From Ramlibacter sp. (lineage in GTDB: Bacteria; Pseudomonadota; Gammaproteobacteria; Burkholderiales; Burkholderiaceae_C), in NCBI GenBank assembly GCA_030695945.1, contig JAUYOG010000022.1, forward strand, positions 62,001 through 126,000: a stretch of 64,000 nt of DNA, read 5' to 3'. Positions 15,649 through 24,148 of the stretch are shown here, piece after piece; positions within the stretch are counted from its first letter, which is position 1; each line of letters opens with the position of its first letter. The notes under the pieces were generated by a model. It was not told the DNA's origin. It did no database searches and worked only from the letters and a program-made list of their open reading frames with translations. Both the position numbers and the translations under genes were made by a program.

Positions 15649-17598
15649 TGCCGCATCGCCCGCACGCTGCGCCGCATGGGCATCGCCGCCGCCACCGTCC
15701 ATTCCAGCGCCGATGCGCAGGCGCTGCACGTGCGCGAGATCGGCGAGTCGGCGCTCATCGGCGGCGGCCCGGCCCGCGAAAGCTACCTGGACATCGACAA
15801 GGTCGTCGCGGCCGCGCAGCGCGTGGGTGCACAGGCCATCCACCCGGGTTTCGGTTTTCTCTCCGAGAACGCTGCCTTCGCGCAGCGCTGCGCCGATGCC
15901 GGCATCGCCTTCATCGGGCCGGCGCCGGAATCGCTCATCTTGTTCGGCGACAAGGCCGCCGCCAAGCGGCTCGCCCGCTCGCTGGACATCCCCACCGCGG
16001 CCGGGCTGGAGGAGCCGAGCGACGACGTGGGGGCATTGCTCGCGGCCGTGGCCACCCTGCCCCTGCCCTACATCCTCAAGGCGGTGGCCGGCGGCGGCGG
16101 CAAGGCGATGCGCGTGATCCGCGAACCGGGCCAGGCCCGCGCCGCGATCGAGGCGGCGATCCGCGAGGGGCGTTCGTCCTTCGGCGACGGGCGCCTGATC
16201 GCCGAGCGCTACCTGCCCTCGGTGCGGCACATCGAAGTACAGATCCTCGGCGACGGGGCCGGCAACGTGGTGCACCTGTTCGACCGCGAGTGCAGCCTGC
16301 AGCGTCGCTTCCAGAAAGTGGTGGAAGAAGCGCCGGTGACGAGCATCGCCCAACCTCTGCGCGAACGGCTGTGGGCGCATGCGGTGGCGCTGGGCCGCGC
16401 CGCCCGCTACCTCGGCCTGGGTACCGTCGAATTCGCGGTGGCCGGCGACGAAGCCGTGTTCCTGGAAGTCAATCCGCGCCTGCAGGTGGAGCATCCCGTC
16501 ACCGAAGCCGTCACCGGCCTGGACCTCGTGCAGCTGCAGGTCGAAACCGTTGCGCGGCGGCGCCTCCCCTTCACGCAGCTGCACTTGCCCGCGCCGCATA
16601 GCGTGGCCGTGCAGGCGCGGCTCTACGCCGAGGACGCGCAGCGCGGGTTCCTGCCCTCCACGGGCCGCATCATGCAATTCGACGTGCCGGCCACGGTGCG
16701 CGTAGACGCCGGCGTGGCCGCGGGCTGCGAGATCACGTCGCACTACGACCCGATGATCGCCAAGTTGATCGCCCACGGGGCCAGCCGCGCCGAAGCCCTG
16801 GCGCAGCTGCGCGACGCGCTGGCGCAGGCCACGGTGCTCGGCGTCACCAGCAATCGCAGTTTCCTGATGGCGTTGCTGGGCGACGCCGCCGTGCAGGCCA
16901 ACGAGGTGGGCACGGAATACATCGACGGCTGGCTCGCGCGGCAGCCGCCCGCCCAGGAACCGCCGAAGCACGTGGCCGTGCTCGCCGCCTTCTGGCTCAT
17001 GCAACAACGCGCGGAAGCGGCCGGCAGCACGCACGCGAGTTGGGGCGATGCCCCGCTGACGGGATGGCGGCTGCAACGCGGTCCGCCGCAGCGGCTGCCG
17101 GCGCATACCTGCCGGGCCGTCGGCGCGGGCGGGTCCTGGCGGATCGGGTTCGGCCGGGAGCGCGGGGTGATGGCGATCCGCGTGGAGGACGAGGTCTTCG
17201 ACGTCGCACTGCCGGCGCGGGGCGGGGACCCGCAAGCCTTCACGATCGGCGGTTGCGTGGTCCAGCTGCGTGCAAGGTGCGAGGGCCCCCAGGTCCACGC
17301 CCAGGTGGCAGGACACGAGTTGTCGCTGGAACTGGCGCCGCTGCACAAGGCGGCCGGCGGTTCGGTTGCGGCGCTGCAGGGCCTCGTGCGTGCGCCGATG
17401 ATGGGGATCGTGATCGGCGTGGACGCGGCATGCGGGCAGCAGGTGGCCGCGGGCGATCGCCTGGGGACGCTGGAATCCATGAAAATGGAGATGGCGATCA
17501 CTGCGCCCGTGGCCGGCGTCGTGGCCTGGGTGGGCTGCGAGGCCCGCGGCAAGGTCGAGCGCCACCAGGACCTGTTCCGCATCGAACCCACCGCCTGA
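15607..17598 (+). CDS. Acyl-CoA carboxylase biotin-carboxylase/BCCP (alpha) subunit
   Basis: A 663-residue biotin-dependent carboxylase alpha chain. It holds an N-terminal biotin-carboxylase domain (MFKKILIANRGEIACRI; ATP-grasp loop KAVAGGGGKAMR near 160; EVNPRLQVEHPVTE near 290), a linker, and a C-terminal BCCP domain with the biotinylation motif ESMKMEM (Lys about 626). It carboxylates biotin with bicarbonate and ATP for the subunit at 13874. The chosen ATG lies in the loop of a 16-bp inverted repeat; no ordinary Shine-Dalgarno is seen. The first codons are richer in A/T than the rest of the gene, suggesting that the 5' end was rebuilt. Confidence 0.85.
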   Translation: MFKKILIANRGEIACRIARTLRRMGIAAATVHSSADAQALHVREIGESALIGGGPARESYLDIDKVVAAAQRVGAQAIHPGFGFLSENAAFAQRCADAGIAFIGPAPESLILFGDKAAAKRLARSLDIPTAAGLEEPSDDVGALLAAVATLPLPYILKAVAGGGGKAMRVIREPGQARAAIEAAIREGRSSFGDGRLIAERYLPSVRHIEVQILGDGAGNVVHLFDRECSLQRRFQKVVEEAPVTSIAQPLRERLWAHAVALGRAARYLGLGTVEFAVAGDEAVFLEVNPRLQVEHPVTEAVTGLDLVQLQVETVARRRLPFTQLHLPAPHSVAVQARLYAEDAQRGFLPSTGRIMQFDVPATVRVDAGVAAGCEITSHYDPMIAKLIAHGASRAEALAQLRDALAQATVLGVTSNRSFLMALLGDAAVQANEVGTEYIDGWLARQPPAQEPPKHVAVLAAFWLMQQRAEAAGSTHASWGDAPLTGWRLQRGPPQRLPAHTCRAVGAGGSWRIGFGRERGVMAIRVEDEVFDVALPARGGDPQAFTIGGCVVQLRARCEGPQVHAQVAGHELSLELAPLHKAAGGSVAALQGLVRAPMMGIVIGVDAACGQQVAAGDRLGTLESMKMEMAITAPVAGVVAWVGCEARGKVERHQDLFRIEPTA

Positions 17599-17609
17599 AA
17601 GGCAACGCC

Positions 17610-18575
17610 ATGGCCGCCCTGCCCGCCCGCGTCGAGATCCACGAGGAAGGCCCGCGCGAGGGCTTCCAGATCGAGCCGCCGGGTTTCTCGATCGCCGACC
17701 GTGCCGCGCTGGTCGAAGCGCTCGCGGACAGCGGGCTGACGCGGATCCAGGTCGCCTCCTTCGTCAATCCCGCCCGCGTGCCGCAGATGGCCGACGCGGC
17801 CGAGCTCTTCGCGGCGATCCGCAGGAAGCCCGGCGTGCGCTACACGGCGCTGTGGCTGAACGAGCAGGGCTTCGACCGCGCCCGAGCCACCGCCGCGGTA
17901 GACCTGGCCGGCACGCTCTATTTCTACGCGTCGGACGCGTTCAGTCGCCAGAACAACGGGCGTGGCGCCGCCGAGCAGGCGCAGGGGCAGCGCGGCTGGG
18001 TCGCCCGCTACCGCGCCGAGGGCTTGGCCATCGAATCGGCCTATGTCATGACCGCGTTCGGCTGCAACCTGGAGGGCGCCATCAGCGAGGAGCGCGTGGC
18101 CGAGTCGCTGCGGTTCATCGCGCAGCTGCAGCAAGATGAAGGCTTTCGCCTGCCCGCCGTGTACCTCGCGGACACCGTCGGCTGGGCCGAGCCGCGCATG
18201 ATCCGGCGCCGCATCGACCTCGTGCGCGACTTGCTGCCCGGCGTGCGCGTCGGCCTGCACCTGCACGACACGCGCGGCCTGGGCATGGCCAACGCGCTGG
18301 CGGCGCTGGAACACGGCGTGGACCTGTTCGATGCGTCCGTGGCCGGGCTCGGCGGCTGCCCGTTCTGCGGCCACGCCCATGGTGGCGCGGCCGGGAACAT
18401 CTGCACCGAGGACCTCGCATTCCTGTGCGAGCAGATGGGCATCGCCACCGGCATCGACCTGCCCCGGCTGCTCGACGCAGCCCGCCTTGCCGAGCGCATC
18501 ATCGGGCGTCGCCTGGACGGCAAGCTGATGCACAGCGGGCTGCCGCAAGCGCAGCTGCCGGAGGCGGCCCGATGA
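17610..18575 (+). CDS. HMG-CoA lyase-like enzyme (divergent)
   Basis: A 321-residue TIM-barrel aldol lyase of the HMG-CoA lyase family, expected to split a 3-hydroxy-3-substituted glutaryl-CoA-type ester into two products. The metal-binding HLHDTRG pair of His and the GLGGCPF...GNICTED signature are present. Two departures are visible. The N-terminal motif is GPREGFQIE where HMG-CoA lyases have PRDG, replacing the metal-ligand Asp by Glu. The signature loop between CP and GN is about four residues longer (CPFCGHAHGGAAGN). It therefore may act on a bulkier substrate. AAGG precedes ATG 17610; its stop overlaps the next gene (ATGA). Confidence 0.75.
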   Translation: MAALPARVEIHEEGPREGFQIEPPGFSIADRAALVEALADSGLTRIQVASFVNPARVPQMADAAELFAAIRRKPGVRYTALWLNEQGFDRARATAAVDLAGTLYFYASDAFSRQNNGRGAAEQAQGQRGWVARYRAEGLAIESAYVMTAFGCNLEGAISEERVAESLRFIAQLQQDEGFRLPAVYLADTVGWAEPRMIRRRIDLVRDLLPGVRVGLHLHDTRGLGMANALAALEHGVDLFDASVAGLGGCPFCGHAHGGAAGNICTEDLAFLCEQMGIATGIDLPRLLDAARLAERIIGRRLDGKLMHSGLPQAQLPEAAR

Positions 18576-20083
18576 AGCCGGCGAACGCGCAGTCGATGGA
18601 CCTGGGCGCGCTGTTTCGCGAGCGCGTGCGGATGCAGCCCGCCGCGCCGGCGCTGGCCGGCGTCGGGGACGCCGTGCTGACCTATGCGCAACTCGCCGAT
18701 CGCGTCGCGCGTCTCGCGGGGGGCTTGCGCGCGCTCGGCCTGCGTCGCGGCGACCGCGTGGCCATGTGGTCCGAGAACCGCATGGAGTACATCGAACTCG
18801 AACTGGCTGCCGCGCACCTCGGCCTCATCGTCGCGTGCCTGAACTGGCGCCTGAGCGACGATGAGCAGCGCCATTGCATCCGGCTGGTAGAGCCGGAGCT
18901 GGTGGTCGTGTCGCCGCGCTACGCGGAATCGCTTCGACGCGTCGGCGCCGCCACGGCGCAGGTGCTGGAACTGGGGGCCACGTTCGACGCCTGGCGCGAC
19001 GCCTGTGCGCCCCTCCCGCCCGACGAATCCGTGGATCCGGAGGACGGGCTCGTGATCCTCTACACCAGCGGCACCACGGGCCTTCCCAAGGGCGCCCTGG
19101 TCAGCCAGCGCGCGATGGCGGCCCGCGCGCTGGTCTTCGCGGCCGACTACGGCATTCGCGGGGACGACAGCTTCATCGCGTGGTCGCCGCTCTTCCACAT
19201 GGCCGCGACGGACCACTCGCTGGCCACCTTGTTGCTGGGCGGCAAGGTGCTGGTGTGCGACGGGCTCGACCTGCCGCTGGTCTGCGACTGGCTGGCGCGG
19301 GAGCCGGTCGGATGGCTGCTGGCGATGCCCGGCATGATCGAAGCCTTCATCGACGCGTTGCGAGCAGCCGGCACGCGGCCGCGCTCGGTGCGCCTGGTTG
19401 GCGCGATGGCCGACCTGGTGCCCCACCAGCAGATCACCGAGCTCTGCGAGCTGGTGGGGGCGCCCTACTTCAACTCCTTCGGCTCGACCGAGACGGGCCT
19501 GCCGCCGGTTTCAGGCGGCACGCTCGACCCCGCCCGGGGACCGCTGTCGCTCGCCAAGCGGCAGTCATCGTGGTGCCTCATCCGCCTTGTCGACGAGGCC
19601 GGCAACGAGGTGCCCGAGGGAACGCCCGGCGAGATGACGGTGCGCGGCCCGACGCTCTTTTCGGGCTACTGGGGCAACGAACGGGCCAATGCCGAGTCGT
19701 TCCAGGGCGGCTGGTTCCACATGGGCGACGTGTTCGTGCGCCACCCCGACGGCTCGCTCGACTTCGTGGACCGGCTGAAGTACTTGATCAAGTCCGGCGG
19801 CGAGAACATCTACCCGGCCGAGATCGAGCGTGTCCTGCTGGCCCACCCCGGCGTGCGCGACGCCGCCGTCGTGCGCCGCCGCGATGCGCGCTGGGGCGAG
19901 GTGCCGGTGGCGTTCGTTGCCGCGGACGAATCCGCCTTCGATGCCGCGGCGCTGGCGGCGTTCTGCCGCGAGCGGCTGGCGGCCTACAAGGTACCCCGAG
20001 AATTCCGCCGCATCGAGGTGGCCGACCTGCCGCGCAGCAGCACCGGCAAGATCCAGCGGCACGAGCTGGAAAAACGGGTCTAG
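18572..20083 (+). CDS. AMP-dependent acyl-CoA synthetase
   Basis: A 503-residue adenylate-forming ligase of the medium-chain/FadD3-like class. It shows LYTSGTTGLPKGALVSQ near residue 165, NSFGSTETG near 300, HMGDVFVRHPDGSLDFVDR near 385 and the catalytic-Lys motif STGKIQRHEL near the end. It overlaps the lyase stop by 4 nt (ATGA). It is the last gene of the carboxylase operon and is the third CoA ligase within 12 kb, implying several related acids or successive activation steps. Substrate is not readable from sequence alone. Its TAG overlaps the stop of the convergent TetR gene. Confidence 0.82.
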   Translation: MKPANAQSMDLGALFRERVRMQPAAPALAGVGDAVLTYAQLADRVARLAGGLRALGLRRGDRVAMWSENRMEYIELELAAAHLGLIVACLNWRLSDDEQRHCIRLVEPELVVVSPRYAESLRRVGAATAQVLELGATFDAWRDACAPLPPDESVDPEDGLVILYTSGTTGLPKGALVSQRAMAARALVFAADYGIRGDDSFIAWSPLFHMAATDHSLATLLLGGKVLVCDGLDLPLVCDWLAREPVGWLLAMPGMIEAFIDALRAAGTRPRSVRLVGAMADLVPHQQITELCELVGAPYFNSFGSTETGLPPVSGGTLDPARGPLSLAKRQSSWCLIRLVDEAGNEVPEGTPGEMTVRGPTLFSGYWGNERANAESFQGGWFHMGDVFVRHPDGSLDFVDRLKYLIKSGGENIYPAEIERVLLAHPGVRDAAVVRRRDARWGEVPVAFVAADESAFDAAALAAFCRERLAAYKVPREFRRIEVADLPRSSTGKIQRHELEKRV

Positions 20084-20676
20084 CCCGCCACGCCGAGCAT
20101 GCGCCTGGCCAGGCGCTGGTAGATGCGGATGAGGCGCTCCTGGCGCAGGCGCCCGTCATCGCGGTACCAGGTGCTGATGCCGGTGAGCAGGGACAGCAGG
20201 GCGAGCGTGGTGATGCGCACGTCGTCCAGCTTCCACAGGCCGGATTTCTGCCCGTCCGAAAGGATCGCCCTCACGTGCGCCTCGTAGTCCTTGCGCAGGC
20301 CGATGATGCGGCGGTACTGCTCGGGCGTGAGGCTTCGCAGTTCCATGTTGCCGATGAAGGTCTCCTCCTTGCGGGCCGTGTGCCACTCGATGTGGAAGCG
20401 CACGAAGCCCAGCAGCCGCTCCATCGGGTCGCGCAGCCCTGTCATCCGCTGGGCGAAGTCCTGCAGCAGCTCCAGCATGATGTCCTCGAGCAGGCTGGCA
20501 AGGAACTCCTGCTTCTGGGGCACGTGGTTGTACAGCGAGCCCAGGCGCAGGTTGGCGTCCGCGGCGAGGTCGCGCAGGTTCATCGCCTCGAAGCCGTGGC
20601 GATAGATGCGCGCGATTGCCGCCTTGCGGATCGTCCGCATCGTGTCCGCGCCGCTCACCCCCGCCGGTCTGCCCAT
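20080..20676 (-). CDS. TetR-family transcriptional regulator
   Basis: A 198-residue TetR-type repressor. The N-terminal HTH spans about residues 15-55 (IYRHGFEAMNLRDLAADANLRLGSLYNHVPQKQEFLASLL), and the rest is a helical ligand domain. I start at MGRPAGVSG (ATG 20674-20676) because GGGGG lies just upstream and the HTH spacing is normal; a start 69 nt earlier is open but less likely. It converges with the acyl-CoA synthetase with overlapping stops. By position it probably controls the carboxylase and transporter operons in response to an acyl-CoA, but no operator could be assigned firmly. Confidence 0.8.
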   Translation of the reverse strand: MGRPAGVSGADTMRTIRKAAIARIYRHGFEAMNLRDLAADANLRLGSLYNHVPQKQEFLASLLEDIMLELLQDFAQRMTGLRDPMERLLGFVRFHIEWHTARKEETFIGNMELRSLTPEQYRRIIGLRKDYEAHVRAILSDGQKSGLWKLDDVRITTLALLSLLTGISTWYRDDGRLRQERLIRIYQRLARRMLGVAG

Positions 20677-20756
20677 CGCACCCCCGATTGAATGGATCTC
20701 ATCATAAGGGGCCGCCGTCCTGCGAGAATCGAGCGCCAAATCCAAGGAGACAGGCT

Positions 20757-21689
20757 ATGCGATTTAGCTGGAATGCAAGGAGCAAGGCGCGGGCCGCCGC
20801 GGTGATGCTGGCGGCCATGGCGCTCGCCGGCTGTGCGTCGATCGGCGGCAGGCCGGCCATGGGCACTCCACCCACTTACCTCGAATCGTTCACCGATGCC
20901 GTCCCCAATGCCGCCGCCCTCGGCCATCGCATCTTCACCCCCGGCCTCGACGATGGCTACGTGCCGCAGGGCCTCACCGCCGCGGGCGGGTATCTTTTCG
21001 TCAGCAGCTACAAGCCCACGCCCGACCTGAAGGCGAACACCGGACCCTGCCGGGTGTTCCGCATCGAGATGGCCACGGGCAAGTCCGCGGGCGGCTTCGA
21101 CATTCCACCCGGCACCTGCACGCACTCCGGTGGCCTCGCGTACGCGGGCAACGGCAAGCTGTTCCTCGCCGACACGCGCCAGGTTTTCATGATCGACCTC
21201 GAGAAGGCGTTGGCCACCGGCACTTCCGCGGGTGCGTCGAAAGCCGTGAAGATCACCGGCGAGCTGCGGGGCTCGTACGCCACGCACGACGGCAAGGACG
21301 CGTGGATCGGCACGTGGACCAAGGAGCAGCCCAAGGCGCGCATGTTCCGGCTCGACCCCCGGCTGTTCGACGATTACGACGGCCAGACCGTGAAGGAGGA
21401 TCGCGCGGTCGAATCGATCCCCGTTCCGCTCGAAGCGCAGGGCGCCGCCTTCGACAAGGCCGGCAACCTGTGGGTCTCGGCGAGCAACAGCAAGTGGGGC
21501 AGGCTCTACCGGCTGGACCGGCAGGGCAACGTGAAGGCGGAGTACGAAATGGTGGCCGGCCTGGAGGACATCGCCGTCGATGATGCGGGGCGGCTCTGGA
21601 GCCTGTCCGAATCGGGCACGCGCAAGTACCTGCACTGGGAAACGAAGTTCCCGTACATCTTCCGGATCGATACGGGCAAGCTCAAGTAG
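20757..21689 (+). CDS. Lipoprotein with beta-propeller-like repeats
   Basis: A 310-residue predicted outer- or inner-membrane-anchored lipoprotein. The N-terminus is basic, then hydrophobic, ending in lipobox LAGC (Cys about 27). The body has repeated strand-turn units ending in short hydrophobic strands (GGYLFVSSYKP, NGKLFLADTRQVFMIDLEK, AGNLWVSASNSKWGRLYRLD, AGRLWSLSESG), suggesting a six-bladed propeller of the SMP-30/NHL kind. AAGGAGA 7 nt upstream fixes ATG 20757. It is divergent from the TetR gene. No catalytic residues were recognised, so function is unassigned. Confidence 0.7.
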   Translation: MRFSWNARSKARAAAVMLAAMALAGCASIGGRPAMGTPPTYLESFTDAVPNAAALGHRIFTPGLDDGYVPQGLTAAGGYLFVSSYKPTPDLKANTGPCRVFRIEMATGKSAGGFDIPPGTCTHSGGLAYAGNGKLFLADTRQVFMIDLEKALATGTSAGASKAVKITGELRGSYATHDGKDAWIGTWTKEQPKARMFRLDPRLFDDYDGQTVKEDRAVESIPVPLEAQGAAFDKAGNLWVSASNSKWGRLYRLDRQGNVKAEYEMVAGLEDIAVDDAGRLWSLSESGTRKYLHWETKFPYIFRIDTGKLK

Positions 21690-21758
21690 GGACGCCGCTG
21701 GGCCTGCTTGACAGACTGGCCGGGGATCGTTTCCCGGCGATGCCGGCCAGGACGGCCG

Positions 21759-22253
21759 CTAGCCCATGCGCACGGCCTCGGCGCCGAACCCTGCTTCCGC
21801 CCACGCCGCGGCGCTGGCCCGCGTGAGCTTGAAGGAAGGCGCCACGCGCGCTTCCGACAGCACTTCACCGGCGGCGTCAGAGGCGCGCAGCACTGCGGAC
21901 GGGTTCTCCTCGTCGGGTTCGATGTCCAGCGAAACGGTGACACGGCCCGTGCCGTGAGTGATGACGACCTGCTGGTGCAGGGCGGCATGCAACTGCTGCT
22001 CATGGCGCCGGACGAACTCGGCGGCCGTTTTCACCAGGGTGTTGAAGGCCGGCGAGTCGAGCGGCTTGGGGTTCTTTTTGTCGCGGCCCATCGTCCATGG
22101 GCCAACCAATGCCGGCTCCACCTGCCCGTCGGGCGTCATCGCCACGGCCCACCCGTCGTCGTCCTCGTTCTTGATGACCCGCGCCGTCCAGCCGTTGTCC
22201 CGCCACAGGCGTGCCTCGGTGATCTTCCCACCGCCGTGTTCCAATTCAGTCAT
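21759..22253 (-). CDS. Conserved hypothetical protein, 164 aa
   Basis: A soluble, acidic 164-residue protein without signal peptide or membrane segment (MTELEHGGGKITEARLWRDNGWTARVIKNEDDDGWAVAM). It looks like a small alpha/beta protein; no known motif was recognised. The coding frame is supported by GC-rich third positions and sensible amino-acid composition. It has no Shine-Dalgarno; GACAAT lies exactly 6 nt before ATG 22251-22253, pointing to a leaderless transcript. It is convergent with the lipoprotein gene. Confidence 0.6.
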   Translation of the reverse strand: MTELEHGGGKITEARLWRDNGWTARVIKNEDDDGWAVAMTPDGQVEPALVGPWTMGRDKKNPKPLDSPAFNTLVKTAAEFVRRHEQQLHAALHQQVVITHGTGRVTVSLDIEPDEENPSAVLRASDAAGEVLSEARVAPSFKLTRASAAAWAEAGFGAEAVRMG

Positions 22254-22265
22254 CGCCCCATTGTC

Positions 22266-22800
22266 GCGGAACCGAAGGAGTGATTTTTTCCATGCGTAGC
22301 CTGCTTTGCGCCATGGATCGGCGGCATGGCCCGCCTCACCTGCCCGCCATCCATCGCGTATGGGGAGCGCGGCGCGGGCGGTGTGATACCGCCGAAAGCC
22401 ACCCTGCTATTCGAAATCGAGCTGCTCTTCGTCCGGCGTTAAAAGCCGCACGGCACCGCGGGCGCCTCTGGATGAGTAACTTTTGCGGCTGAGCTTGCCG
22501 TAAGCTTCGGGTAATCCCGCAATCCGCCCGCGGCGCGAAGTCCAGCCCAGCCTTGACTTAGCCCATCTTTCAGTACGGTCGAGTACGAATGCGCCGGCCA
22601 TCGCCCGGTTAACAAAATCTGGAACCCGGTTACGTTGTCGGCTGCCGCCCGGTCGGGATGTGGGACGTCTCCTACTACAGTCGCGGCTCTTGCTGAGGTT
22701 TGCGGCTGACTTGGCCGCTGGACAGCCACAGCTCATCTTTCAACAGGTCACTGCCCGGCTTGCTGCCGCCACGGGACCTTTTTTGAAGTTTTGTTGAACC
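22266..22800. other. 535-bp region without a convincing gene, upstream of the GH8 gene
   Basis: No frame here has convincing coding character. Two direct copies of CCCGGTTA (22604-22611 and 22625-22632) lie 21 bp apart, two helical turns, about 170-200 bp before the GH8 start, as expected for activator sites. A weak GG-N10-GC match to a sigma-54 promoter lies near 22745-22760. No Shine-Dalgarno is obvious before 22801. Confidence 0.4.
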
Positions 22801-24138
22801 ATGAGAAGACGTGTATTCATCCAGTCCGGCTCCGCAGCCATGGCCGCCCTTGCACTCGCCGGTTGTGGCGGCGGAGGCGGTGGAGTCGCCGCGGAAACGG
22901 CGGGCCCCGTCGGCTCGGACGGCGCTGCCGTCGCCGGCACCCCCCAGACATCGCCTGTGGGCAACGCGGAGGGGGCCTATCCGTTCGCATCCCGCCAGGT
23001 TGCCTATGCCGCCGGCATCAAGCCCACCAGCACGACGGCCGCGCAGATGGACTCGACGATCAGGGCAGCCTACGACGCCTGGAAATCGCGCTCCATCGTC
23101 GATGTGCCCACCGTTCCCGGCGGCAAGGCCGTCAAGTTCGGCTCGTCGGCCGATTACCTGACGGTCTCGGAAGGCGCGGGCTACGGCATGCTGCTCGCCG
23201 TGGTGATGGCAGGGCATGACCCGGGCGCACGGACGCTCTTCGACGGCCTGTTGACGACCGTGCGTGCGCGCCCCGCCAAGGGCATGATGCAGTACTTCGG
23301 CGACGAGGCGAAGTACCTGATGGATTGGCGCCTGAAGAAGGACGGAACGTCGAGCGACTGGAACGACAAGGGCGCGAACGCGATGGACGGCGACCTGGAC
23401 ATCGCCATGGCGCTCTTGATGGCTCACCGCCAATGGGGTTCCAGCGCGGGGTGGAACTACCGCCAGGAAGCCATCAACACGATCAATGCACTCAAGCTCG
23501 TCGACATGAAGCCGGACGGCGCCACCAAGGGCCTGCCCAGCGCCGACAACAACCGCACGTCGGATTACATGATCGGCCACTTCCGCGCCTTCGCCAGGGC
23601 GACGGGCGACAGCTTCTGGACCAAGGCGGTGGACCGGGCCTACGAGCTCATCAACCACATCCAGACGGTGTATGCCCCGGGCACGGGCCTGATGCCCGAC
23701 TTCATCATCAACACCCACACCGCGAACCCCGAGCCCTCGAAGGGCTACATCGGCGACGGCACGCCCACCGAGGGGTTCTTCTACGCCAATGCCTTGCGCA
23801 ACCCCTGGCGCTTCGGCAGCGACTACGTTCTGTCCGGCGACAGCCGCTGGAAGGACGTGACCCACAAGCTGGTGAATTTCATCAAGGCCGACTGCGGTGG
23901 CGACCCGACCCGTATCGCGCTGGGCTACCGCCTCGACGGCTCGCCAACGGAGCGCAGCTACCCGCCCAAGGCCACCATCGCCTGCATGATCGGCGGGGCG
24001 CTGGTGGACGGCAGCCACCAGGCATTCCTCAACAGCCTGTGGGACTGGACGGCGAGCCACATCTCCCAGGACTACTACGACTCCGAGCTGCAGCTGCTGC
24101 CGATGATCGTGGCGTCCGGCAACTGGTGGACGCCCTGA
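22801..24138 (+). CDS. Glycoside hydrolase family 8 lipoprotein (endoglucanase type)
   Basis: A 445-residue exported GH8 enzyme, a family that cleaves beta-1,4-glucans, xylans or chitosan by inversion. The family marks are SEGAGYGM near residue 123 with the acid Glu, and AMDGDLDIAMALL near 194-206, the classical GH8 signature with the base Asp. The N-terminus RRRVFIQSG plus a hydrophobic stretch and LAGC suggests a Tat-type lipoprotein; a Gly-rich spacer follows. In cellulose-synthase operons a GH8 (BcsZ) trims the polymer, but no bcs gene is adjacent, so this stands alone and may process a different extracellular glucan. Start and frame are clear. Confidence 0.85.
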   Translation: MRRRVFIQSGSAAMAALALAGCGGGGGGVAAETAGPVGSDGAAVAGTPQTSPVGNAEGAYPFASRQVAYAAGIKPTSTTAAQMDSTIRAAYDAWKSRSIVDVPTVPGGKAVKFGSSADYLTVSEGAGYGMLLAVVMAGHDPGARTLFDGLLTTVRARPAKGMMQYFGDEAKYLMDWRLKKDGTSSDWNDKGANAMDGDLDIAMALLMAHRQWGSSAGWNYRQEAINTINALKLVDMKPDGATKGLPSADNNRTSDYMIGHFRAFARATGDSFWTKAVDRAYELINHIQTVYAPGTGLMPDFIINTHTANPEPSKGYIGDGTPTEGFFYANALRNPWRFGSDYVLSGDSRWKDVTHKLVNFIKADCGGDPTRIALGYRLDGSPTERSYPPKATIACMIGGALVDGSHQAFLNSLWDWTASHISQDYYDSELQLLPMIVASGNWWTP

Positions 24139-24148
24139 ACGATCGGCC

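Noticed and set aside
22745..22760. GG-N10-GC match to a sigma-54 promoter before the GH8 gene
   Set aside because: Only the invariant dinucleotides match; the TTGC part is poor, and several such matches occur by chance in GC-rich DNA, including one about 40 bp upstream.
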